Assembly: GCA_037447655.1 (NCBI GenBank)
Contig: JBBHKE010000102.1
Location: forward strand, 138,300-202,299
DNA from: Zygnema cylindricum
Taxonomy: Eukaryota; Streptophyta; Zygnematophyceae; Zygnematales; Zygnemataceae
Length of the DNA stretch: 64,000 nucleotides
Reading direction: 5' to 3'
The notes beneath the pieces are model-generated. The model was not told where the DNA came from. It worked only from the letters and a program-made list of their open reading frames with translations, and ran no database searches. This document shows, in pieces, positions 1 to 12,456 of this stretch (position 1 is its first letter; each line of letters starts with the position of its first letter). Both the position numbers and the translations under genes were made by a program.

Positions 1-21
1 TTGAACGTGTGATACGCCATC

Positions 22-1872
22 TCATCTCAATTTTGGAGTACAAATTTTGGCAGTTGTACTGGTCCTTTTGGCCTTCGCGCGAATACTGTCAAGTGCAATC
101 TTAGTACATGCGAAATTATTTAAAGAGAGAAAGGATCCAGGTTTTATTTTGGTGCTAATGTCATCTTTGAAGAATTTGTTATTCAAAATGCTACAAGTGT
201 GTGAGCTTTCCAACGTGATCGGTGTTCCCGTGCAATTTTTTAATCCACCCCCAAGGTCCACACTGTCTAAGCAAACCTGGAGGCAAAAGAGATACAACAC
301 CCGCAATAAACATTATTAGCCACACTTGGTTATGATGCGAGTTTTTACGATTTGTGGAAAGATTTTGAATAGTAGAAATTGCTAATTTTAGTTTCAAGGG
401 AAAGGCAACCACAAAGGCCTACTTTGATTTTTACAACAGATTGTTAAGAGCATATTATACTCACATCCATGATAATAATTTGACAATCTTGGTCACGGGG
501 GAAGATATAAACAAAACATGTGCAAATTGCAAGTATGAATGAGGAAAGCCCTGTTCCTCTAAACTTCAAAAGGGAAAAAGTGTTTTGAAAAAATGACATT
601 CGCTTATTGATTGGACTTCAAAAAGTTGAATAGCTATTGATGTGTTGGAATTATTCCCACCTCTTGCTTAAAGGTGCTGTCATCGTTGGAATACAACCGG
701 ATTCGACCACAATACACACCAGGGTTTAGAGTGAAGAATTTTTTCACGTCTCCATCCATATATTTACGAATAATGATAGGACACGTTTCTCCCCGCTTAA
801 TGCTATATGGACGGGTACAAGGTCCACGAAATGGTAATTCTCCCTTCTCAATGCATATCTAGAAAGATGGATGTATTTTGCAAACACATAAAACAAATTC
901 ATCATTAGCTCCGTATGTCTACGTGATGCTATGTTAGCACAACATTATATAAAATCGTTAAAGATTAGGGAAAATTACATTGCACTTTCCAGGTAGGTTC
1001 ATTCATGCAACAAGATTTTCAAATGTATGGTTAAGGTATTCCAAAACCACCTGTTGAAAAGGTTTCAATTTTGAGCAGTCCAAGTCTGGATTTGGGGAAT
1101 TTGCACCATCGAGTTTTACGTAGTCGTCGATATTAAAAAGAAACTTTATGGAATCACATGTATCGCCCTGCAAATTCCGATTTTGCATAGATCAACTAGT
1201 TAAAGTAATTAAGTACTCAAATGGGATTGTTGAAATACAAGACCATAATAATGGGGCCAATAACCAAAATCATTATTGGAAAAGAAAAAAGAGTTGCATT
1301 GAAGCTCTAAAGCTCTAAGCCCATGCAAATAAAATCGAAGAAAAAAAAATCTTCAAGGTCCACAAGAACAAAAACTTACCTCTTCCACTGCATAAATTAG
1401 GGAGCACTCTATGGCGTTGGTGACGTTAACTTTGGCACCTTTTGGGAGAAGCTGGTTGCAATTCAAGTTCTGGAACTCACCCCAAATATGCTTTCCCAAT
1501 GGTATCAATACCATACATTTTTGCAAAAAAGAACTACTGCCATTGCGCCATTTCCTTTCCAAAAGCATAACAATTATGATTTCCCAATGGTATCAATACC
1601 ATACATTTTTGCAAAAAAAACCTACTGCCATTGCGCTACTTCCTTTCCAAAAAGTATAACAATTGCTTTTGGTTGAGCAGTTATTGAAGAAAAAATCCAA
1701 GAGTTTGACTCAGGATACGTCAAACAACAGGGCATTATAAGTAATATAAATGAAACCTTGTTTTGTTGTTTTAACATTTGTTGTGAGATGCCAAATGTGG
1801 TGGAGATTGTTGAGCAAGAAATAGATCCACTAACAGGCACAACATACTCCTTTGCCCCTATTGTCAAGGCGG
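22..1872 (-). CDS. Exons 17-21: four LysM-type modules and stop codon
   Basis: Exons 1872-1757, 1469-1380, 1167-1051, 858-661 and 276-22, with phase-0 joints after the first. LysM1: EYVVPVSGSISCSTISTTFG, then LKQQN joined to KNLNCNQLLPKG. LysM2: YAVEE joined to GDTCDSIKFLFN, then NPDLDCSKLKPFQQ joined to ICIEKG. LysM3: PYSIKRGETCPIIIRKYM, FFTLNPGVYCG, closing with VCL across the last joint. LysM4, the most divergent: PITLESSHTCSILNN, SLNNFAC and AKICTP. The paired cysteines and the LNPG..C patterns are those of eukaryotic, chitin-binding-type LysM rather than bacterial LysM. The stop is TGA at 24-22; polyadenylation signals lie outside the window. Several introns fall inside the modules. Confidence 0.8.
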
Positions 1873-3353
1873 CTGCAAAACGACAAGGTTGAATTGAAAA
1901 CATTGGTGGACATAATCGAGAACTTGTTATACTGTTTTAAAAACCAAGAAAGTATTTCGTTAACATCTCTACATTTTAAGGTAATGCATTTACATGCGAC
2001 ATTGATTCACCATTTGTTTATTCTTTTGTGTCTTTACCCGAATGTTTCTGCAATCTCATTTATTTATTTCAAAAACACTGCTTCTACGATTGAGCAATAC
2101 CCTAAAAACTGAAAGGCAAAAAACACACAAATACCCTAAAAACTGAGAGGCAAAAAACACACATCCAGTAACTTATTTTTATTTATTCTCATGTAATAAA
2201 GTAGACCTTTGATAATCCTGTTATTATTATAATAGTTATTATTATTATTATTTTTTTTTTTTTTTATTATTATAGTTTATTATTATTATTATTTTTTTTA
2301 TTTTTTTTATTTTTCTTTTATTTTTTAACACTAAAAAATAAGAAAAAACAAATTCTATGGTATTAAATTACGTGTAATACCACATCCTATCAACCCAATA
2401 AGTGATGCAAGGAGCCAAATGACAAAAAACAATAACTTAAATATTCCTCTACTTGTATGGTCTACTCTATTTGGGAAATGTAGATTTTGACAGTCTTTTG
2501 CATCATATACAATTGGAGAGAGGGAGAGGGAGAGGGAGAGGGAGAGGGAGAGTAAGAGGGAGAGGGAGAAGGAGAGCGAGAGAGAGGAAGAGGGAGAGGG
2601 AGAGGGAGGGAGATCGGGAGNNNNNNNNNNNNNNNNNNNNNNNNNNNNNNNNNNNNNNNNNNNNNNNNNNNNNNNNNNNNNNNNNNNNNNNNNNNNNNNN
2701 NNNNNNNNNNNNNNNNNNNNNNNNNNNNNNNNNNNNNNNNNNNNNNNNNNNNNNNNNNNNNNNNNNNNNNNNNNNNNNNNNNNNNNNNNNNNNNNNNNNN
2801 NNNNNNNNNNNNNNNNNNNNNNNNNNNNNNNNNNNNNNNNNNNNNNNNNNNNNNNNNNNNNNNNNNNNNNNNNNNNNNNNNNNNNNNNNNNNNNNNNNNN
2901 NNNNNNNNNNNNNNNNNNNNNNNNNNNNNNNNNNNNNNNNNNNNNNNNNNNNNNNNNNNNNNNNNNNNNNNNNNNNNNNNNNNNNNNNNNNNNNNNNNNN
3001 NNNNNNNNNNNNNNNNNNNNNNNNNNNNNNNNNNNNNNNNNNNNNNNNNNNNNNNNNNNNNNNNNNNNNNNNNNNNNNNNNNNNNNNNNNNNNNNNNNNN
3101 NNNNNNNNNNNNNNNNNNNNNNNNNNNNNNNNNNNNNNNNNNNNNNNNNNNNNNNNNNNNNNNNNNNNNNNNNNNNNNNNNNNNNNNNNNNNNNNNNNNN
3201 NNNNNNNNNNNNNNNNNNNNNNNNNNNNNNNNNNNNNNNNNNNNNNNNNNNNNNNNNNNNNNNNNNNNNNNNNNNNNNNNNNNNNNNNNNNNNNNNNNNN
3301 NNNNNNNNNNNNNNNNNNNNNNNNNNNNNNNNNNNNNNNNNNNNNNNNNNNNN

Positions 3354-3432
<79 letters not shown>

Positions 3433-6400
3433 AGGGTTGGGAGGGTGGAAGAAAGGCGAGAGAGAGAGAGCCAGGGGGAGAGCGGAAGAGGGTCAAAGAG
3501 AGAGAGGGGGAGATGGGGAGGGGGAGAGAAGGAGAGAGGGAAATAGGAAAAAAGGGCGAGAGAGAGAGAGTGAGAGAGAGAGGAGGTATTGTCCTCAAAT
3601 ATTGTCGCATACATAGGTTTTTAGGATTAAATGGACATTGCATATAATCCATCCGGAGATTCTCACGAGATCAAACCATCCGAGAGAAATAATATGTGTA
3701 CGGATATGGATGAATATAACACTATAAATTTTCTCTGATTCATTAATGAAACAAACGTGAAATGTAAGTTAGTATTGAGCCCCGCTTAACCGAAATCTAT
3801 ATATAATTTCGTAAACATAAATGTTTGTAAAACCTTTTATCTATCTGCATGAAAACTTCGTGCCTTCTGATAGGATTAGTATTAATTTTGAAAAAACTTG
3901 ATTCTCTGCGTAGAGCTGTTGAAATACGTAACTCATCACATTCACATTTAAGCGTATTTTTTCTTGTTTTGATTTTGAGAGCATGGAAATTGTAACCAAC
4001 CTCGGGCAATAAGACGAATAAGACGAAATGAGACAGAACCCACCTGGAAGACACGAGAGAGAACCGTCTGAATCGTCCGTAGCATATCCCACCAAACAAA
4101 CGCAAGCATATGTTCCCGGTTTGTTCTTAGAGTCCACGCAAGTTCCCATTGCACAAGGGTTCCGCGACGTAAAGGTACATGGAGAGGCTGAACAAAAACA
4201 AATGCCGTGAGGATCTTGAACCACTTGAATACTTAAGACAATTTACGTTTTAATAGACTTCCATTGGAAAGAGAAATGAATATCTATAATTGCTAGCGGT
4301 GATTTGAAATCTTATTCAGATTGTTCTTGAACAAGGCAAGCTCACCATTTTCTTTCGGATGTAAATTTCTTTGGGCTAAAGCTAAAGTTGCAAACTCACA
4401 AACACAATACTTGATTATAAAATACGTCTTTACCTCGCATAAGGCAGGTCTTCTGTCTTGATACTGGGCTTGAAAGATCGTATATAAAGCTTTGCCAGAT
4501 CTATTTCCCTTAGGCTAACTAAAAGTTGTTTTCTATGAGAAAATTATAACGTCTCCCCAATTTCTTTGAAAAATAGATTTTAACTTCAATTATAGTCATC
4601 TTATTCATTAGGGGTAGAAGATCCAGTAACCAAAAATGCTCAAAGTTTATTTTTCAACGGTTTATCTCAAAAATATGCGGACATCAAAAACAGAACTGGT
4701 AATTTTTTAAGTCAAAATTTCCTTCCTTAGATTCAGGGACCGTGAAGTTTTTTCTTCACCTATTAATCGACAATGTTATTTATCCACACTATTTTAAGGT
4801 TTTATTTACTATTTTATACACATGTATTTATATATATAAATAATGCATATAGAAACATAATTTTTATTTTATTTATAAATGTAATTGTAATGTTCATATA
4901 TAAATAAATACACGTGTATCATTCTGTCTGTGATGGAAAAGATTTGTCAAAGAATGTCCACGTGCTAATATCAGAAGGTCTGGGAAAATGAAACATTGAA
5001 TTCAAAGTAAATTTCACAGCGAAAACAATTATACAAATTTTGCATAATTGCTTATTGATGTTCACAAAATTCCAAAATAAAATGTTTGTCTATAGATTCT
5101 GCCTTTGGAAATTTGTAAGCTTTGTTTTTTCGATCAAAAAATATTCTTCTCGAATATGTGATACGTCAACTTTGAAAAATAAAAGCGGTGACATGACAAG
5201 TAAAAAACGGTGGCAACAATTTAAAAGTCTACGTGGCCAGAAAACGAAGGGTGATTGACCTTGAAAGAGCTATATGGGACATGGAGAATTGTTTCTGACT
5301 TTACGCCCTTCCAAATAAAAGCTTCCATTCTACGGTACTATAACAACGAAAAATCATAAAACAAAGGACAACAGGGTTTTTGAATCCCGTTTTACGCCAC
5401 ACATACATCCCGTTTTACGCCACATATATACAAAAGATATGCAGATAACATAATTGTTATTAAATGCTTTTAAGACTGGACATCTACAGCAATGTAGAGC
5501 ATGCTGACAACACATATACCGTTTCGTACCTGGAGCGCAAGTTTGTGTTCCGTCCGTGTTGTTCACTGCTACAAACTGATCCGTACAATCGCACGTGTAT
5601 GTTTTGTTGTTGGAAATGCATACACCATTACCGCATGGGTTCATGCTTCCAGGACCATTGGTAGAATTTTGTTGTATTTGCGCAAAATTTCTGACGTTGC
5701 AGCGATCGCTAGCTGAAATTCTCCAGGAAAAAAAAGAAAAAGTGTAAGGTTCTAATCAAGCCCCTTGACTTCAACCCAGATACGGCGGTACTTGCAAATC
5801 TATCAATCTCATATTGTAATATTCCATTGATTCACAAATTAGCATCTATGATTATAACCAACTGCTTGTATACGTCCTTTTTGGGTCACACAAAAATTGA
5901 AGCAAAAAGTACAACTTTTACGAACTTACGATTGGGTTTCATTATCGGTATGATAGCTGGTTGAGTATTAATTCCGCAAATCCCATAACCACTTGATATT
6001 TTAATACGCATGTACCCTTTATCTCCCCAGCTCGTTCCCCACGAATTCTGAATGAGCCAATATGGCGTCTCAGCTGTCAAATCATAACCAACGACTACCA
6101 CCGCATGGTCCACCCCATTCGAGAAGCAAGTCTCGTCATCAAAGACACCCTACACCAGGCCCGACCATACGTGTGTTACAACATATAACTGTATACCACT
6201 TCAAATTAGTCCATAAAATGGCATATAAGAGTTCCATGAAATCTGACACAACAAACACCTGGGGATAGCCCAGTGATCCTAAGAATAGCTGAAAAACTGC
6301 ATTTAAGTTTGCAGCAGCGATTTCAAGTTGGTTGCACATCATTAGTATATTCTTAAACGGCATTTGTGGATTGCAAAAAACTTAAAAATGTAGGACAAAT

Positions 6401-9400
6401 GCTCACTAGGTCAGGGTTGTAATTGTTGAATGCATCAGAGCTGGCCTCGATAGACACCACAGCTGGTTGTTGTTGAAGAGCCAATAAGAGCCCCTTCCAG
6501 CCATTCATTGGAATTCTATCATATGATAAGATTTGTAATCCGTTTAATTTCTGCACATGCGCAGTCATCAGACCATGAATGCTACGTTGTAAAAGGTTGT
6601 GAAGAATTTACAAAAAATAATCACACGTTGAGGGCCAAAAGATCAAAAAGAAAATTGAAGCCAACAAAAAAAGAGAGTAGACATAGAGTAGATGGAGGAT
6701 ATACGGAGCATAGTCACACATACTGTTAAAATTTCGCAGAATCCGGGATTCAATATATCCCAAACTAGGGAAAACTTGAGCCGGCCAGGGCTGAAGCCTG
6801 GGACCTTGACTTTACCTGTCAACGCTCTAACCACTGCGCCACCAGCCCGATATTGGGTCTGGCGGGTCCGTACTCATTTATATTTGAGTATATTCCGGGT
6901 GTGGACGGACCACATTCTACCCCGTAATGAACGGCAGCCACGTGCCAATCCCATAACTATGTGGTCGCAAGTTTTTTCATTTAAAAGTTGAAGAATAAGA
7001 AGGAAAGGGAGAGGAAAACATATACAAGGAAACCCTAAAATCTGAATGAGACAGGAGGTAAAACACAATGAGAATGTTTGGAAGTCATAAACATTGACTT
7101 ACATTGACCAATTTGCAGCTACTTTCATTTATAAAACTTTTTGATGATAAAAGACCAGTGCTTGCTGCGTAATCAAAAGCTTCGTTTGGCCAACCTCCTC
7201 TAGCACAAGAAATTTTTGAGCAGTTAAGCATTTGCTCTGGTGGAAAGTCGGGAAGAGGTTGTCTTCCCGCGTTTGCAATGTAATAAGCATGTTCAATGGC
7301 GGTGAAAGCAGAAACGATCCAGCATATATCTTCACATCGCAAGAAAAAAATGATGAAAAAACAAACATTTTAGATTCTCAACTATTAGCATAGTGTGCCA
7401 TGGTGTCTATTCACAAGAACATGACTATTGTGCTTTTGAAGAGAAAAAATGAAAGAGTTGAATTTCAAAGTAGGAACCGACATTTGTTTTCAAGCAAAAT
7501 AAATAAAAAAAAAACGAGTTTGAGTATTTACTGCAACTATGTTGATCCTTGACTTTGTTGCTATCCAGTTGAGCAACCCAATTCCATGAGGTCGCCACCA
7601 GCCACGATGGTTTCTTATCTTTAGAATACAAATATCCAGAACTCGCATAGCGGAAAAAATTATTTGTTTTGTTAGACAGTGTTTGCGGAGGTGTCAATAG
7701 TCCCAACGCGCGAGGTTCTGCATAATTCATTAGAAGAATAAGAACAAAAATATAAAGCCCTGTATCAAAAAGCATACCTACCATATCGTCGTCACTACAA
7801 TACCTCATAAGTTTTTTGTGTTACTATGACCTACTGACTTAAAACTATTTAGTGCATGACAATGTGTTAGTCCTCACTATAGGTTAACTATGATGATGGC
7901 CCTACATATTTAGGAGAACAAACTAATTTCACGAATAAACTATTGCTTAAATACTCAATATATCACACAATTTCGGCAAACTTGCGACATGCTTGTAAAA
8001 CGATCATTCCCATGTGGGCCAATGTCAACTTGGTAAAATTTAATACTTAAGCGATGAACAAAAATAGGCGTTTTTGAGCCATACATCAACTCGGCTTCAC
8101 ACATGCTGAGGATTAAATCACGATTTGTTGTGGGGGATTTGAGAGGCTTGTTTCGAAAGGAAGCTATTATAACACATGAAGTACCTTTTTTTGGTTATCG
8201 TCCACATGTTTTGCAAAAAAAATAGAAAGTGTGGCACCATACCAATATTGTGGATGCTGTCCATAGTGTAGTGACTTACGGAAAGTACATGTGTTGTTGA
8301 AAATTACGTCCGTGGAATATTCATCATCGCATATGCATGCTCTATTCACTCCAGGACAGGTGCCGTGGCCGCCACATGCACCCATTGGTTGAGAAGCATT
8401 ACAGAACTGCAAACACTGGGATTTATTCCTTTGCACCATTGACGAACAACTTTTCAGCAAAGGGTCGTCGACGTTGAAGCAGTTTACCTTAGTCGCGTTG
8501 CAAATATCTGGAGGATCTTGGTAAACTATTGCAGAACCAGAAATAAAGTTGTTTCTAAAGTCAAAGACAGGCTTAGATATCCAAGAATCTAGCGGGAATA
8601 AAATAAGGCCACTGAAAAGGTTATCAGCCAAATTCCTGCACAGAGTCCAATAATAAAATTATTAACTTCATGTTTACAACATTTGACATAACTTCCCTGT
8701 TGTAAAACTTGAAAACTGATAAGGAAGCCCATCGTTATGAAAAATACTCATCAAAAAACCTAAAAGAAAAAATTAAAAAGCGAAACACTCATCATTCGAA
8801 CATATTAATTTTCTTTAAAATAAAATAAGATAATGAAAATTGAAATCACTTAAATGTTCATGTGTATCTTCTGGTTGCTTTAAAAGCTTATCACAACCCA
8901 CACCAGTCCCCGCCCTTTCTCCCCCTCTCACTTTAATGGCAGCTTTACTCATTTATTATTTAAGTTCTACACATCGACATAAGACATTTGTTCAAATGAC
9001 ATGCGTCTTACAATTGATAAAAAGATTTTACAAATCGACATAATACATTTGTCAAATGAAATGCGTCTTACAATTGTCGAAGAAATCTAAGTCGACCGAT
9101 GGACGTTGGAATGCTTCCAATCAACCGGTTGCCAGATAGATCTCTGTGACATCCTCAGCCCCATACCTCGCACATACTTTATATTCAATACCAGTTACAA
9201 ATTCACACGAAAAATTTGTAAGATATGATTGTGCCACACATTACAGTTTACTGTATCCAACATAACATAGCGCCTGTAAGAGTAAAAAGACATATTTTCC
9301 TCATTGATTTTCAGTTGTTAATAAGACAAAAGCCACTCCAATTCTTTCTCAGCTAGTGAAAGAGGTAGAATTAGCATTTTTCTGGTAAAGTAACTAGATC

Positions 9401-12400
9401 ATCTTAGCTCTTTGACCAGATTGGTTTTACAACAACAAATTACAAATATAGAAAATTAATATCGCCCAACTGTTCATACTGATATTTGTTTGTTTGAAAC
9501 CCATCGCCCCCCCCCCTGCTCCTCTCCCCTCTTTCAATGAAAAATTTATTTGTTCAACACTAAAATTTCAAAAACCGACACAAGATTTCGCATATTATGT
9601 GCCTTACAAGTATTGAAGGGATGACATTTGGCCGATGGATGATGGAATGCGTCCACTCAGTTTGTTGCTGTGTAGCCATCTGTCACACCCGCATCCTCAC
9701 CCTCAAGCCCTTGAAACTCCTTGAAGCCATTGCCAAATGTAAATTTACATAAAAAAATAAAAAAAATAGTATGCATATTACAATTTTAGTCATTCAAAAT
9801 TACACAGCCCACATCAAAAGTAAGAATTTTTTCATTGTTTTAGGTTCTTGGGACGACGAGTTTGAGACCGCCTTAATGATAACTTCAATAATTGCTATTT
9901 AGAAAAATAATAAAAAAACTAAATTTAGATTAATCACTAACACTTATAATTATTAATAATTGCAACTACGGTTTTACAATAATACAAAAACTAAACCTTG
10001 TTCAAACTTAATTTTTACTTAATTGAATTCTCTCCCCCATCTTCCTCCCTTCCCCCGCCCATCCTGCTACAATGATAAAAATTCTTAAAAAAAAAAAAAA
10101 AAAAATCATTTATATTATTGCAATTAATTAATCTATCTGGTAGTTGATTTATCCTACAAGATTTCAAGGGATTTTCCAGTTGGTACAAAGGTGTGTTTCT
10201 CTGACTTGTCTTACAAGGTATTAAGAAATGCGAGTTGATCGATGGACGATGGAATGCTTCCACTTAATTGGTTGTTATATAGAGATCTGTGTCACCCCTC
10301 CAAAATGCAAGTTACTTAAAATTGGCTTATGGTTATCATGGATGAATTTTTATAATCATCCAAATTTTATGTTTAGTTACTATTAAATAGTAATTATTCA
10401 TTCGTTCTATAGTATTCATAATTACCTCTTATTTAGCCCTACTAGTTACTATTATTTTTAATGTTTGTGCTTAGTTTTCAATGTTAAATATTTATCATCA
10501 CTATTTGTGAAAGAAATGTTATCTGTTTATTTTAATTAAGTATGTTTATATTAATAAATTACTAAATTTTAATTAGTATCACTATCGATTAATGTGATAG
10601 ATTATTTTCATTAACTCAATTTATTACTATTATCATCTATTCATTGCTATTATTTGCAATTACTTACAACAATTTGAATATTTTATTCATTTGTCTACGC
10701 TATAAGTTGGGATATTAGTTTTTTTATAATTAGCATTATTATTAATTGGTTATGATCATAATTAGTTTCCACTTGCATGTTACTACCCCTCCCTCCCCCT
10801 CGTCCTTTCTAGACAGGCCTGCCCGATAGGATAGACAATACACATTTTAAAGTATCAAACTTGTTTCTCTTTTTGTTATTTGGTACAAAATGTGCCTGAG
10901 AATGTTTCAAAGAAATGCTTCAATAATTTTTTTTTTTCTTTCATATTTCTTACAAGTATTTGAGGGATGTCAATTGACCGATGGACGATGGAATGTTTCC
11001 ACTCAACTTGTTGTCATATAAGAGTCTGTGGCACCTCACATCCCCACCATCAAACCGCCCACATTTTAGTCAAACAAGCTTACTATTATTGTTAGTTATA
11101 TTTTCAATAAATAACTATTCACGCTTAATAAATGTAAATCATCATTATTAATTACTATTTAATTAATTTTATTTCATCTTTGACAACCCAAAACCCCACC
11201 ACAAACCTATGCTATTTTGCTATTATTGTATATTGCCATTCATCAATTCATTTATTACTTACTACTATTGATCATTATTATGAATTGTTAAAGATTGTTA
11301 GACTTTATAAATCATTATAATCTTTTGTAATTCATTGTTATAAACATGAACTACCAGTAATTATCATTATCAATAATTATCAATGGTCTTTATAGAAAAT
11401 TGTAAAAATTACTTTTTTAATTTTTGAAATTAATGATTTTGATCATTTATTTTCATTATTACTGATTTTTAGAAATAAATGATAATTATTTTTATAATTA
11501 TTATTCTTAATAATTATTTTTTGCTTTTCTTTTCATTGTTACCACTTGTTATTCTTACAACTCATCGATAATTTGTTTTTTTTAATTCTTGATCTACGAT
11601 CTTCACAGTAATTATTCTTTAGTAGTCATCACATCACGACGTTGTCACATGCTTGTAACGCCCCGTCCCCCCCCTCCCCTCTCCCTTTTACTCAACCAGT
11701 TATTATAGTGAATACTTTTGAAGGTATTGATCTTATTATTTATTCAGTTGGTAGATAATGTGTCGTTAATGCGCCTTACAAGTCCGTGAGGGATGACATT
11801 TGACCGATGGACGATGGAATTCTCCCACTCAAATTGTTGGCAGATAGCTCTCTGTGACACCCCGCCCCCAAACCTACCGAGTGCCTTTTAGACAAATGGG
11901 CTTCTTACAATTAAAAATCAAGTTTTATTGCTTTCCATTTTTTAAGTTTGATTAACACTAACTATTATCTAGCGTCTTTAATTACTGTTAGATTTAATTG
12001 TTATATGTAATTTATATTATTTTCGTTGTTGATTATAATTAACGTCAAAATTATTTGTTTTACTTTTCTTTTTCTTACCTCCTTTGTTATTAACTTGTTA
12101 TGATCACAACTAGTCTTTACTTGCTTTAACCCCCCTTTATCCCCCACCACAACCCTTAAAGTAGTCAATATCTTTTAAATCTATCAATCTTGTTAACTAT
12201 AGTATCAATCTTCTTTATTTGGTAGAACACATGCCTTAAAAGATTTCGAGGGATATTTCAAGGTAGTAAAAATGTGCATTTCTGCTATATATGTCTTACA
12301 GGTATTGAAGGGATATCAACTTTCCTATGGACGATGGAATGCTTCCACTCAAATTGGTGTACCCCAGACTTCTGTGACACCCCCCATCCCCACTCGCAAA

Positions 12401-12423
12401 ACTCCGAAGCACAGTTAACACAA

Positions 12424-12456
<33 letters not shown>

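Noticed and set aside
2355-3652. Long open frames of Ser-Leu or Arg-Glu repeats across the N gap
   Set aside because: They are translations of the GA microsatellite and of Ns, with no biological content.
6766-6860. Functional tRNA gene
   Set aside because: Box A and box B are recognisable but no acceptor stem or anticodon arm can be formed, so a SINE head fits better.
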